Positions 17,449 through 27,030 are shown, counted from the first letter of the stretch. The stretch: 56,777 nucleotides of DNA from JAFGMQ01 sp036733345 (GCA_036733345.1 DAINAR010000020.1:1-56777); one strand, 5' to 3'. Numbers and translations: made by a program. Notes: a model not told the origin generated them from the sequence alone.

Positions 17449-18962
17449 TGGAGATTAGAGCTGAAGAGATAAGTCAGGTAATCCGGGATCAGATCAAAAA
17501 CTATGAAAAAAAAGTAGAGGTTAGCGAGACCGGAACCGTATTATCAGTTGGTGATGGCATTGCTCGCGTCTATGGTGTTGAAAAGGCGATGGCAATGGAA
17601 ATGCTTGAATTCCCTGGAGGTATTTATGGCCTTTGCCTTAATCTGGAAGAAGATAATGTGGGTGTTGCCATTATGGGGGATGACTCAAATATCAAGGAGG
17701 GTGACCCTGTTAAGCGAACGGGGAGGATTGCGGAAATCCCGGTCGGCGATGCAGTTCTTGGCAGAGTTATTGATGCTGTTGGGAGACCTCTCGACGGAAA
17801 AGGCCCCATTAACGCAACGGAATTTCGCCGTGTCGAAATGGTAGCGCCTGGCGTCATTGCGCGTCAACCAGTGCAAGAGCCGCTTTATACCGGAATAAAG
17901 GCCATCGATGCCATGACCCCAATTGGTCGAGGGCAGAGGGAACTTATTATTGGAGATCGTCAGATCGGAAAAACAGCTATCTGCATTGATGCAATTATTA
18001 ATCAGAAGGATACGGATGTATATTGTATTTATGTGGCCACAGGGCAGAAAAAATCTACTGTGGCACAGGTAGTTAATGTCCTTGAACGTCATGGTGCTAT
18101 GGAATATACAACAGTTGTTGCAGCATGTGCGAGTGACCCTGCCACCCAGCAATTCATTTCTCCTTATGCAGGCTGTGCAATAGGTGAGTATTACCGCGAT
18201 CAGGGCAAGCATGCACTTATTATTTATGATGATCTTTCAAAGCAGGCTGTAGCTTATAGGCAAGTCTCTCTTTTGCTTAGAAGACCGCCGGGACGAGAGG
18301 CCTTTCCTGGAGATATTTTTTATAACCACTCCCGTTTGCTGGAACGTGCTGCGAAATTGAGTGAAGAATTGGGAGGTGGAAGTCTCACTGCTCTGCCGAT
18401 TATTGAGACACAGGCAGGTGATGTTTCTGCCTATATCCCGACAAACGTTATTTCGATAACCGACGGACAGGTTTATCTGGAACCAAGCCTCTTCTTTTCA
18501 GGCATCAGGCCTGCAATAAATGTTGGCCTTTCGGTATCCCGTGTCGGAGGAGCAGCACAGACAAAGGCAATGAAAAAAGTCGCAGGAACACTCCGTCTTG
18601 ATATGGCACAATTTAGGGAATTAGAAGCATTTGCGCAATTCGGAAGCGACCTGGATCAGTCCACTCAGCAACAGCTCAGGCGAGGCCAGAGACTTGTTGA
18701 AGTTTTAAAACAGGCTCAATACGTACCCATGCCGCCTGAAAAAGAAATAGCAATTTTATTTGCAGGTGCAAACGGGTATCTGGATGAATGCCCACTTGAG
18801 TCTGTTATTGAATATGAAGATCAAATGCTGTCCTTTTTGGAAAGCAAATATCCTGATATCTTGAAACAAATCAAAGAACTTAATGATATCAGTCCCGAAT
18901 TAGAAAGAACAATGACAAAAGTGCTTGATGAATTTGCGGGTATTTTTCAGCCATCTGTTTAG
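17448..18962 (+). CDS. atpA: F0F1 ATP synthase subunit alpha
   Basis: 504 aa, full length. The Walker A motif is GDRQIGKTAICID, the conserved stretch LLRRPPGREAFPGDIFYNHS is present, and the alpha signature PAINVGLSVSRVGGAAQ follows. It is the non-catalytic nucleotide-binding subunit of F1. It lies inside the bactofilin/atpFF'HAGDC cluster. Confidence 0.97.
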   Translation: MEIRAEEISQVIRDQIKNYEKKVEVSETGTVLSVGDGIARVYGVEKAMAMEMLEFPGGIYGLCLNLEEDNVGVAIMGDDSNIKEGDPVKRTGRIAEIPVGDAVLGRVIDAVGRPLDGKGPINATEFRRVEMVAPGVIARQPVQEPLYTGIKAIDAMTPIGRGQRELIIGDRQIGKTAICIDAIINQKDTDVYCIYVATGQKKSTVAQVVNVLERHGAMEYTTVVAACASDPATQQFISPYAGCAIGEYYRDQGKHALIIYDDLSKQAVAYRQVSLLLRRPPGREAFPGDIFYNHSRLLERAAKLSEELGGGSLTALPIIETQAGDVSAYIPTNVISITDGQVYLEPSLFFSGIRPAINVGLSVSRVGGAAQTKAMKKVAGTLRLDMAQFRELEAFAQFGSDLDQSTQQQLRRGQRLVEVLKQAQYVPMPPEKEIAILFAGANGYLDECPLESVIEYEDQMLSFLESKYPDILKQIKELNDISPELERTMTKVLDEFAGIFQPSV

Positions 18963-19110
18963 AGATAGACAGTTTAAAAATAATGGTTTAATAAAATTTC
19001 CGCTTACCGGAGATAATAATTAATATCACTAGTAATATATAACCGTGAGGAGATTAACTTCTTGCGAAACAATCAGGCATGTTAATCTCACTATAGGAAA
19101 TAGGTAATAA

Positions 19111-19980
19111 ATGGCAACTTTAAGAGATGTTCTTAACAAGATATCTGCTATAAAGAAAACAAGACAGATTACCAAGGCTATGAACATGGTAGCTGCGGCT
19201 AAGTTACGCAGTGCCCAGGGTAGGATGGAGAGTTTTAAGCCTTATGCATCTAAATTTTCCGAGGTATTGAATCATCTATCCAGTCTTATTGAATCTGACA
19301 CTCACCCCTTGCTTGGAAAGAAGCAGGAGATTAAAAAAATAGAGTTGTTGCACTTTTCAGCGGACAGGGGCCTTTGTGGTAGTTTTAACGTTAACTCTAT
19401 CAATTCTGCTGAAAAATGGATAAAAAACCTTAAAAGTGAAGGCATTGAAAGCAGGTTAATTACTGTCGGCAAAAAGGGTAGCAAGTACTTCTCCAAGCAT
19501 AACTATGACATATTAAATAGTTATAATGATTTATATGGAAAGGTAGATATCTCCTTTGCAAATAAAATAACCAAAGGACTTGTTGATAGGTATCTTGCTG
19601 ATGAAGTTGACGAAGTATACATGATGTATAGTCGCTTTATAAGTGTTGTTCAACAGGAACCTACTTTCGTTCAACTGATCCCTATTGTTCCACCAGAAGA
19701 AGAGCAAAAAGAGTCCGGTTTTTCTGAATATTTATGTGAGCCTGATGCCCAGGAGCTATTAGTTGAATTATTGCCGAAGCACATCAGTGTTCAGATTTTT
19801 GATGCTTTTTTGCAAAATGAGACCAGTGAGCATGCTGCCCGAATGGCGTCAATGGAAAACGCCTCCAAGAACTGTGACGATTTGATTGAGCATCTTACTC
19901 TTATGTATAACAAAGCCAGGCAGGCGGCCATTACAGCTGAATTGATGGATATTGTTGGCGGTGCTGAAGCTCTTAAATAG
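19111..19980 (+). CDS. atpG: F0F1 ATP synthase subunit gamma
   Basis: 289 aa central-stalk subunit. The N-terminus LRDVLNKISAIKKTRQITKA and the C-terminus NKARQAAITAELMDIVGGAE are the two conserved ends that form the rotating coiled coil. A 148-bp gap separates it from atpA, longer than the other junctions in the cluster. Confidence 0.96.
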   Translation: MATLRDVLNKISAIKKTRQITKAMNMVAAAKLRSAQGRMESFKPYASKFSEVLNHLSSLIESDTHPLLGKKQEIKKIELLHFSADRGLCGSFNVNSINSAEKWIKNLKSEGIESRLITVGKKGSKYFSKHNYDILNSYNDLYGKVDISFANKITKGLVDRYLADEVDEVYMMYSRFISVVQQEPTFVQLIPIVPPEEEQKESGFSEYLCEPDAQELLVELLPKHISVQIFDAFLQNETSEHAARMASMENASKNCDDLIEHLTLMYNKARQAAITAELMDIVGGAEALK

Positions 19981-20143
19981 ATAGTATTCTGAATTTAATG
20001 GAAACTCGTCCGGATTTATTATTCGGATAATAATAATTCTCAAAGCAAGCGTTTAAAAATATTCGCTTGTGAATTAATAAATATAATAAAAGGGCTAAAT
20101 AAAAAATAAAATAGTCTAAAGCAAGATAAACATTTATAAATAA

Positions 20144-20168
20144 CAGGCAAAAAAGCCTGATCTTTTTT
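20144..20168 (+). terminator. Terminator-like hairpin between atpG and atpD
   Basis: CAGGC (20144-20148) and GCCTG (20155-20159) enclose an A6 loop and are followed by ATCTTTTTT. It lies within a 240-bp gap inside an operon, so it could attenuate or process the transcript rather than end it. A second hairpin, CAAGCG/CGCTTG, lies at 20046-20069. Confidence 0.5.
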
Positions 20169-20220
20169 AGAAGGGATTTTAACCTTTTCCCTACAATATT
20201 TAGGAGGTCTTTAATTAGCC

Positions 20221-21636
20221 ATGAACGAGGGCAAGCTGATTCAAGTAATAGGTCCGGTTGTTGATGTGGAATTTGCAGAGGGTGATCTTCCAAAAATTTT
20301 TACGGCATTACTGCTTACCAACCCAGCCATTGATAATACCGAAAACAACCTTGTTGTAGAAGTCGCACAGCACTTAGGTGACAATGTAGTGCGGTGCATT
20401 GCTATGGACATTACAGATGGTCTTGTTCGTGGCATGAAAGTCATAAACACCGGCGAACCAATTCAAATGCCCGTCGGAGACTCCACATTAGGTAGAGTCC
20501 TTAATGTGGTCGGGAGACCAGTGGACGGGTTGGGTCCTATTGATGCAAAAGAATTTTATCCCATTCATCGGCATGCCCCCACATTTGAGGACCAGGATAC
20601 TTCGGTAAACGTTCTCGAGACTGGAGTTAAGGTAATTGATCTTCTGATCCCTTTTCCGCGTGGAGGAAAAATGGGGATGTTCGGAGGAGCCGGTGTTGGC
20701 AAAACAGTTGTTATGATGGAAATGATACATAACATCGCATTACAGCATGGTGGAATTAGCGTTTTTGCGGGAGTTGGTGAGAGGACAAGAGAAGGCAATG
20801 ATCTCTATCTTGAGATGAAGGAGTCGGGTGTTATTGAGAAAGCTGCCCTGATCTATGGTCAGATGACCGAACCGCCCGGTGCGCGAGCAAGAGTATCTCT
20901 ATCTGCCCTCACAGCGGCCGAGTATTACAGAGATGAAAGAGGGCAGGATGTGCTGTTATTTATTGACAATATATTTCGTTTTACACAGGCAGGAAGCGAA
21001 GTGTCCGCTCTTCTTGGCCGTATTCCTTCTGCTGTTGGTTATCAGCCAACTCTGGGAACAGACCTGGGAGAGCTTCAGGAACGAATTACATCGACTAAGA
21101 AAGGCTCAATTACTTCGGTTCAGTGTGTATATGTGCCTGCTGATGACCTTACAGACCCGGCCCCAGCTACTACATTTGCTCACTTAGATGGTACTGTCGT
21201 TCTTTCAAGGCCTATTGCTGAACTCGGAATCTACCCTGCTGTTGACCCGCTTGATTCCACTTCTCGAATTCTTGATCCAAATGTTGTTGGTGAAGAACAT
21301 TATAGTGTGGCAAGACAGGTACAGCAGATACTGCAAAAATATAAAAGTCTTCAGGACATTATAGCGATTCTTGGAATGGATGAACTTTCAGATGAAGACA
21401 AATTGACTGTTGCCAGGGCACGAAGGATTCAACGTTTCCTGTCCCAGCCATTCCATGTTGCTGAGACTTTTACAGGAACTCCCGGCAAGTATGTCCCTGT
21501 AAAAGATACTGTTACTGCATTCAAAGAAATTATCGAAGGTAAATATGATGATCTTCCTGAGGCAGCTTTTTATATGGTTGGAGGCATTGAAGAGGCTGTA
21601 GCAAAAGCTGGAAAAATGGCAGCTGGCAAAAAATAG
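20221..21636 (+). CDS. atpD: F0F1 ATP synthase subunit beta
   Basis: 471 aa catalytic subunit of F1. Walker A is GGAGVGKTVVMMEM. The stretch GERTREGNDLYLEMKESGVI and the catalytic region LLFIDNIFRFTQAGSEVSA are present. A strong AGGAGG lies before the ATG. It is preceded by an unusually long 240-bp gap with a terminator-like hairpin. Confidence 0.97.
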   Translation: MNEGKLIQVIGPVVDVEFAEGDLPKIFTALLLTNPAIDNTENNLVVEVAQHLGDNVVRCIAMDITDGLVRGMKVINTGEPIQMPVGDSTLGRVLNVVGRPVDGLGPIDAKEFYPIHRHAPTFEDQDTSVNVLETGVKVIDLLIPFPRGGKMGMFGGAGVGKTVVMMEMIHNIALQHGGISVFAGVGERTREGNDLYLEMKESGVIEKAALIYGQMTEPPGARARVSLSALTAAEYYRDERGQDVLLFIDNIFRFTQAGSEVSALLGRIPSAVGYQPTLGTDLGELQERITSTKKGSITSVQCVYVPADDLTDPAPATTFAHLDGTVVLSRPIAELGIYPAVDPLDSTSRILDPNVVGEEHYSVARQVQQILQKYKSLQDIIAILGMDELSDEDKLTVARARRIQRFLSQPFHVAETFTGTPGKYVPVKDTVTAFKEIIEGKYDDLPEAAFYMVGGIEEAVAKAGKMAAGKK

Positions 21637-21642
21637 AGGTAT

Positions 21643-22056
21643 TTGATGAGAAAATTAACACTGGAAATTGTCACTCCTGACAAGCTGGTTGCGAGTGAGG
21701 AAGTCGATATGGTTATTGCTCCGGGAGTATTAGGAGAATTTGGCGTCCTGGAAGGACATATCCCCTTTCTTTCCGGAATAAATCCTGGTGAGCTTCGATT
21801 TACAATAGATGATAAAATAGAGTATTATGTTATTACATATGGATTTGCCGAAATTTCTGATAATAAAGTTTCTATCCTGGTGGACGCTGCAGAGAGATCT
21901 GACAAAATTGATCTAAACAGAGCGCAAAAGGCTTTAGAAAGGGCAAAGGAAAGATTGGAAATGGAACGCTCAACACAGGGAATAGATTTTGCGAGGGCTG
22001 AATCAGCCTTCAAAAGGGCAACAGCACGTATTATGGTTGCTGAAAAAGTAAAATAA
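21643..22056 (+). CDS. atpC: F0F1 ATP synthase subunit epsilon
   Basis: 137 aa central-stalk inhibitory subunit. The N-terminal beta-sandwich is recognisable (LEIVTPDKLVASEEVDMV, GEFGVLEGHIPFLSGI), followed by two C-terminal helices. It is 6 bp behind atpD and is the last gene before a clear terminator. The preferred start, ATG at 21643 or 21646, is not resolved. Confidence 0.94.
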   Translation: MMRKLTLEIVTPDKLVASEEVDMVIAPGVLGEFGVLEGHIPFLSGINPGELRFTIDDKIEYYVITYGFAEISDNKVSILVDAAERSDKIDLNRAQKALERAKERLEMERSTQGIDFARAESAFKRATARIMVAEKVK

Positions 22057-22079
22057 AAATCTTTTTTTGAATTATTGAA

Positions 22080-22112
22080 AAAGGCAAGCATCAAAGGATG
22101 CTTGCCTTTTTT
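22080..22112 (+). terminator. Rho-independent terminator of the atp operon
   Basis: AAAGGCAAGCATC pairs with GATGCTTGCCTTT (loop AAAG) and is followed by T residues. It lies 24 bp after atpC. Confidence 0.9.
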
Positions 22113-22307
22113 ATTGACCTTTTAAAGAATAAGGAATAGTCTACAAATATATATGTTTACATTTCTCTAAAAAGAGTAGAATAAAAATCCAGATTTTTAA
22201 GGTATAATTCCTGCTAATGTGGAACAAAATACCATTTTTTATCATTTTTTTTGTACATTTTGAATATAATTACCTTGTTTTCATAAAGGCTATTCGAGGA
22301 GATTTAC

Positions 22308-22544
22308 ATGAATTCATTGGATGATATTGATCAGTTTCAGTTGTTAGAAAATAAAATAGACACGCTTTTGGAATTTGTCACAGAATTAAAAAAAGAAAAG
22401 GAACTATTAACTGAAAAGATAAAGATGCAGGAAGAAAAATTGGCATATTTGAATGTTGAAATTGAAGATTTAAAAACCGTTAGAGACAAAGCCAAGCAAA
22501 AAGTGATTTCCCTTTTGCAAAAGATTGAACAGTTTGAAATTTAG
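22308..22544 (+). CDS. zapB: ZapB-like cell-division coiled-coil protein
   Basis: 78 aa, entirely predicted coiled coil (LLENKIDTLLEFVTELKKEK onwards). The size and position immediately before zapA match ZapB-type Z-ring stabilisers. GAGGAG lies before the ATG. The sequence alone is low-information, so the call rests on context. Confidence 0.7.
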   Translation: MNSLDDIDQFQLLENKIDTLLEFVTELKKEKELLTEKIKMQEEKLAYLNVEIEDLKTVRDKAKQKVISLLQKIEQFEI

Positions 22545-22562
22545 AAAACATACCGCTGGGGA

Positions 22563-22850
22563 ATGGGTTTGAAACAACCAATCAAAGTTACAATTCTTAA
22601 TCGTGAATACCTGATAAAGAGTGATGAAAATGAGGAGCATGTAAAAAACGTCACTAAATTTGTGAATAATAAATTCATGGAAATTAAGGATAATGCAGTT
22701 GCCCTTTCTGAAAATAAGGCTGCAATATTGGCAAGTTTTCATATCGCCAGTGAGTATTTACAGGCAATTAAGGCACAGGATAGCTTGATAAGGGATCTTC
22801 AAGATAGGGCGCGGTTGCTTAATCATAAGATTGATTCAGTTATGAGTTAG
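22563..22850 (+). CDS. zapA: ZapA cell-division protein
   Basis: 95 aa. The ZapA N-terminal domain (VTILNREYLIKSDENEEHV) and a C-terminal helix are recognisable. ZapA binds FtsZ and promotes protofilament bundling. It follows zapB by 18 bp and precedes rny, a conserved order in this group. Confidence 0.87.
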   Translation: MGLKQPIKVTILNREYLIKSDENEEHVKNVTKFVNNKFMEIKDNAVALSENKAAILASFHIASEYLQAIKAQDSLIRDLQDRARLLNHKIDSVMS

Positions 22851-23351
22851 TTTACTGATCACATTTTATTTTACGTGGCCTGGCTTACGTTAATAATAAA
22901 AATATGCAAAGGATGAACCCCGCACAGATATAATGCCTTCATCTGTTAATAGTCATTTTGCTGTGTATTGGGATATATTATTTAGTTAGGGTTAAGGAAT
23001 AAAACGGCTAAATACATCATAGCGGATTATATATAGTAAATTTTTTTATAATAATAAAGGCAAATGATTACCTATAGAGAAATCCTATTTCCAATATTTA
23101 CATTATTTATCTAAATTATAAGCAGGGCCTTTCTCTTTAGTATTTGCTCAATATTTTTGTCTCATTTGTGGGGCCGTATTAGCCTGCCTTTTTATCCTTT
23201 CCCTTTTTACCGAAATTGTGAAATTTCCAGAGTGCATTTTTAAGAGTTCTGGTTTTTCCAAAAATTATCAAAAATTCTGTCTAATAATGATCCATGTTAA
23301 GTTGCACTTTGTCTTTAATTCCGGCTTTGCCGGAGAGGAGATATTTTAGTC
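22851..23351 (+). other. Long zapA-rny intergenic region, possible non-coding RNA locus
   Basis: About 500 bp without an open frame. In many Proteobacteria 6S RNA follows zapA, but I could not recognise the 6S secondary structure here. GCAGGGCC near 23123 could pair with sequence around 23170-23193, giving a weak extended hairpin. The 3' end carries a perfect 15-nt hairpin next to the rny ribosome site. Confidence 0.35.
23320..23334 (+). promoter_or_regulatory. Perfect hairpin abutting the rny ribosome-binding site
   Basis: TCCGGC-TTT-GCCGGA is followed immediately by the Shine-Dalgarno GAGGAG (23335-23340) and the ATG at 23352. It could modulate rny translation or mark an mRNA processing point. 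Confidence 0.5.
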
Positions 23352-24914
23352 ATGTCATTCAGTTATTATATTTTGACATCTCTTTTAGGACTTGTTGTAG
23401 GCGGTATTATCGGCTTTTATATAAGGAAAAAAATTGTTGAATCGAGGGTTGATTCAATTGAAGAATATTCCAAAAAGGTACTGGTAGATGCCCAAAAAGA
23501 GGCTGCGACAATAAAAAAAGAAGCCGCTCTTCAGGCGAAAGATACGCTTTATCAAATGCAGGTTGAATTTGAAAGGGATACAAAAGAGAAAAGAGAGCAA
23601 ATGTATATCCAGGAAAAGCGTATTCTTCACAAGGAGGAGAATCTTGACAAAAAAATTGATCAATCTGAGAAGAGAGAGAGCCAAATTATTGCAAGAGAAA
23701 AGGCCTTAGACCAGCTTGATAAAACAATAAAGAAAAAGGAAAATGAATATGATCAGCTTATTTCGGAACAAATAAAGCAACTTGAGAAAATAGCCGGGAT
23801 ATCAAGCGAAGATGCAAAAAAACTTCTTTTGAATTCTATGGAAGCCGAAGCAAAACATGATAGCGCGAAAATGATACGAAGGATAGAAAACGAAGCAAAA
23901 GCTCAGGCTGACCGGAAAGCTCAGGAGATACTCGCCCTGGCCGTAAAAAGATACTCAGGGGATTATGTTGCTGAAAAGACAGTCTCAGTTGTTCACTTGC
24001 CGAATGAAGAAATGAAGGGCAGGATTATAGGAAGGGAAGGCAGGAACATAAGGGCTATTGAAGCCGCTACTGGTGTGGATCTTATCATAGATGATACGCC
24101 CGAAGCTGTTATATTGTCCGGCTTTAACCCTGTGCGTAGGGAAGTCGCAAAAATTTCGCTTGAGAGACTGATTGATGATGGCAGAATTCATCCCGCCAGG
24201 ATAGAAGAGATTGTTACAAAGGTTACTAAGGAAATAGAAACCTCTATTAAAGAAGCTGGTGAACAGGCTACATTCGATGTCGGGGTTCATGGAATCAGCC
24301 CTGAACTGATTAAATTAATTGGAAGGCTAAAATACCGTTCAAGTTATGCTCAGAATGTGCTTCAGCATTCTGTCGAGGTAAGTTTTCTCTGTGGCATAAT
24401 GGCGTCAGAGCTTGGATTAAATGTGAAACAGGCTAAAAGGACAGGCCTTCTCCATGATATAGGAAAGGCAGTAGACCACGAAGTTGAGGGACCCCATGCA
24501 TTAATAGGCGCAGACCTGGCAAGAAAATATGGAGAAGCAGAGCAGGTCATACATGCCATACTCGCTCATCATCAGGAAGTTGCTCCCGAATCGGTCCTGG
24601 CTGTCCTCGTACAGGCCGCTGATACTTTATCTGGCGCAAGACCCGGAGCTCGTCAGGAGGTATTGGGTTCATATATAAAGAGATTGGAAGATCTTGAGAA
24701 AATAGCACTGTCATTTGCCGGCGTTAATAAATCTTATGCTATTCAGGCAGGACGTGAGGTAAGAATCATGGTAGAGGGAAATACTATCGATGATGATCGG
24801 GCTGTCATCCTGAGCAAAGATATTGCGTCTAAGATAGAAAAAGAACTCACATATCCCGGTCAAATCAAGGTTGTTGTAATTAGAGAAACAAGGGCCGTGG
24901 AATATGCCAAGTAA
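23352..24914 (+). CDS. rny: Ribonuclease Y
   Basis: 520 aa membrane-anchored endoribonuclease that starts mRNA decay. An N-terminal transmembrane helix (LTSLLGLVVGGIIGFYIRKK) is followed by a long coiled coil. A KH RNA-binding domain (GRIIGREGRNIRAIEAATGV) and an HD catalytic domain (LQHSVEVSFLC, LLHDIGKAVDHE, AHHQE) complete it. Length and domain order are normal for the family. The start is supported by GAGGAG. Confidence 0.96.
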   Translation: MSFSYYILTSLLGLVVGGIIGFYIRKKIVESRVDSIEEYSKKVLVDAQKEAATIKKEAALQAKDTLYQMQVEFERDTKEKREQMYIQEKRILHKEENLDKKIDQSEKRESQIIAREKALDQLDKTIKKKENEYDQLISEQIKQLEKIAGISSEDAKKLLLNSMEAEAKHDSAKMIRRIENEAKAQADRKAQEILALAVKRYSGDYVAEKTVSVVHLPNEEMKGRIIGREGRNIRAIEAATGVDLIIDDTPEAVILSGFNPVRREVAKISLERLIDDGRIHPARIEEIVTKVTKEIETSIKEAGEQATFDVGVHGISPELIKLIGRLKYRSSYAQNVLQHSVEVSFLCGIMASELGLNVKQAKRTGLLHDIGKAVDHEVEGPHALIGADLARKYGEAEQVIHAILAHHQEVAPESVLAVLVQAADTLSGARPGARQEVLGSYIKRLEDLEKIALSFAGVNKSYAIQAGREVRIMVEGNTIDDDRAVILSKDIASKIEKELTYPGQIKVVVIRETRAVEYAK

Positions 24915-24976
24915 AAGCACTTGATTTATATAGAGCTATAGAAACGAATCATAATTATTATTTTCAAAGCCACAAC

Positions 24977-25198
24977 CTATCTTTCATGGCTCCATTTTAT
25001 AGGTACCCCCCACCAATCCTGTTCCTGTGATTTTATTTGGGTTTCTGATGTTGGTTCTTTATATCCACTCCAGCTGAATTTAAGATGATCAAAGTTTCTA
25101 TAGGCAGTATCATGTTGCCAAAATTCAGATTGTTTGGCCATCTCCCCGCAACCAGACATAAATAAACCTATAACGAATAAAAAAATAATTGTTTTCAT
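24977..25198 (-). CDS. Small predicted lipoprotein
   Basis: 73 aa with a lipoprotein signal (IIFLFVIGLFMSGC, lipobox MSGC with Cys17). The mature part is short, Trp-rich and hydrophilic. A G-rich ribosome site (GGGGGG) lies upstream. It is monocistronic and convergent with rny. I do not recognise the family. Confidence 0.65.
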   Translation of the reverse strand: MKTIIFLFVIGLFMSGCGEMAKQSEFWQHDTAYRNFDHLKFSWSGYKEPTSETQIKSQEQDWWGVPIKWSHER

Positions 25199-25362
25199 AT
25201 CCAGTAAACACCCCCCTTACTTTTACAATGGCATATTAGTTTATTTTAATTGGACTTAAAATTTCCTGTAGCTTACTCTAGATGACCTTTGCAATCTAAC
25301 AAAATACCCTTTTAAGTTCACTTACAGACCTCTCTAAAGCCAGACAACGTCTGGGGACTGCA

Positions 25363-25484
25363 ATTTTGATGGTCTCGTAAAAAGTCATGGATTGTTTTTT
25401 TTCGTCACCCCGGCTGGGGTTTATCCCGCACTTGATTCGGGGCCGGAACGACGATTGTTGGACTTTTTTCGAGCCCATCAAAAT
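25363..25484. repeat. MITE-like palindromic repeat with 24-bp inverted ends
   Basis: The 24 bp at 25363-25386 match the reverse complement of 25461-25484 at 22 of 24 positions. The interior has a further GC-rich part (CACCCCGGCTGGGG ... CCCGCACTTGATTCGGGG). It lies in an otherwise empty 467-bp intergenic region (25199-25665). It carries no gene and may be a non-autonomous element or structured repeat. Confidence 0.75.
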
Positions 25485-25665
25485 TACTGAGGGATAAAAT
25501 TGATTATATTATATATTAAATGAAATACTGTTTCAAGAAAAGAAATATTCTTTATCATTGGTTGTGAATTAAAATCTGTCGCTTGTAGCAGAATGAAATT
25601 TTTTTGATACATTCAAACTATAGGAAATTATTATAAACAGCCCTCTTTAAAAGATTTTCTTTTTG

Positions 25666-27030
25666 CTAAACCGTAAATTTCAAAAAAAGGGTTATAAGGC
25701 CAAGATAAATAAAAAGACTGATAATATCATTTGTGGTTGTTACAAATGGCCCTGTTGCGAGGGCGGGATCAATATTCAATTTTTTAAGTCCAAGAGGTAC
25801 AGCAGAGCCAATAACACTCGAATTAACGATTATCAATATCATGGAAAGGGAAACAATAGATCCAAGCCTGTAATCAGAAAGCCAGTATCCCGAAATAAGC
25901 CCGAGAATTATTCCACATATTATTCCGTTTATAAGCGCTGCTCTCATCTCAGTCCACAAACGTCTTCCTGTATGCATCAGACTGATATCACCTGTAGCCA
26001 ATCCTCTCACAACAACAGTCGCTGCTTGAGTTCCGGTATTCCCGCCCATGGCCATTATCACCGGAAAGAAAAATGAGAGTGCTATAATTTTCTCCAGGCA
26101 GGAGTCAAACCTGTTGATAACCATAGCGGCAATTATACCCCCAAAAAGACCTACTATCAACCAGGGCAAACGAGCCTTGGAAATCTTCAATGAAGATTCT
26201 TCTGCAATTTCCTGATAAATAACTCCTGCCATAAGAGAAATATCTTCATCCGCTTCTTCCTCAATAACATCAATAATATCATCATGAGTTATCCTCCCTA
26301 CCAGACGGTGATCAGCATCAACCACAGGAATACTTACCAGGTCATATTTTTTTACAAGACCGGCTACCTCTTCCTGGTCAGTATATACATCGACTGAGAT
26401 AACTTCGGGATTCATTATACTGCTGATTTTCCTGTCAGGCGATTCAAGCACCAAATCTTTTAACGAAATCAGGCCTGTCAGTCTTCCGAAATCATCTACA
26501 ACCCACAGATAAAAAAGATTTTCTACCTCTTCCCTTTTTTTCCTGATCGTTTCAATGGCATCCTGAACTGTTGCGTCAGCCTTAACTGCAACGAACTCAA
26601 GAGCCATGATGCCACCGGCAGTGTCCTCCTGATAAGGAAGAAGTTTCTCAAGTTCTTCGGAGACTTCATCACTGACAGTTTCAATTATCGCTCTAGCCCT
26701 TTCTACTGGCAAATCACCAACCAGATCGGCAGCATCATCCGAATCAAGTTCCTGGATAATTTCAGAAATGGCCTTATTGTCAAGGTCCTTTAAGATATGT
26801 CCCTTCACAGGATGCTCAATTTCTACAAATACATCACCTGCTCCTTCAGGCTCCAGCAGGTTAAAAATGAAGAGGCGTTCTTCAGGCTCCAGATGTTCAA
26901 TAAGATCAGCCACATCCGCAGCTCTCATATCGTCAATTATTCTTTTTAGAGTCTGCTGGTTTTCCTGCTGGATAGTATTTTTGACTTCTTCTATCAGTTT
27001 AGAATCTATTGTTCCGACCTTGTAAGCCAA
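25666..27030 (-). CDS. mgtE: Magnesium transporter MgtE
   Basis: 454 aa. A cytoplasmic N domain (DLIEHLEPEERLFIFNLLEP) is followed by two CBS domains that sense Mg2+ (from about residues 130 to 255). The C-terminal channel domain has about five helices, including the conserved FFFPVIMAMGGNTGTQAATV. It mediates Mg2+ (or Co2+) uptake across the inner membrane. The start is a TTG preceded by GGAGG. A long leader upstream may regulate it. Confidence 0.95.
   Translation of the reverse strand: MAYKVGTIDSKLIEEVKNTIQQENQQTLKRIIDDMRAADVADLIEHLEPEERLFIFNLLEPEGAGDVFVEIEHPVKGHILKDLDNKAISEIIQELDSDDAADLVGDLPVERARAIIETVSDEVSEELEKLLPYQEDTAGGIMALEFVAVKADATVQDAIETIRKKREEVENLFYLWVVDDFGRLTGLISLKDLVLESPDRKISSIMNPEVISVDVYTDQEEVAGLVKKYDLVSIPVVDADHRLVGRITHDDIIDVIEEEADEDISLMAGVIYQEIAEESSLKISKARLPWLIVGLFGGIIAAMVINRFDSCLEKIIALSFFFPVIMAMGGNTGTQAATVVVRGLATGDISLMHTGRRLWTEMRAALINGIICGIILGLISGYWLSDYRLGSIVSLSMILIIVNSSVIGSAVPLGLKKLNIDPALATGPFVTTTNDIISLFIYLGLITLFLKFTV

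Noticed and set aside
22851..23351. 6S RNA by position after zapA
   Set aside because: The long bulged-duplex structure and conserved central bubble were not recognisable, so it was not called as an RNA gene.
25296..25481. Minus-strand 61-codon frame in the rny-mgtE gap
   Set aside because: It lies almost entirely in the MITE-like palindrome and has no ribosome site.
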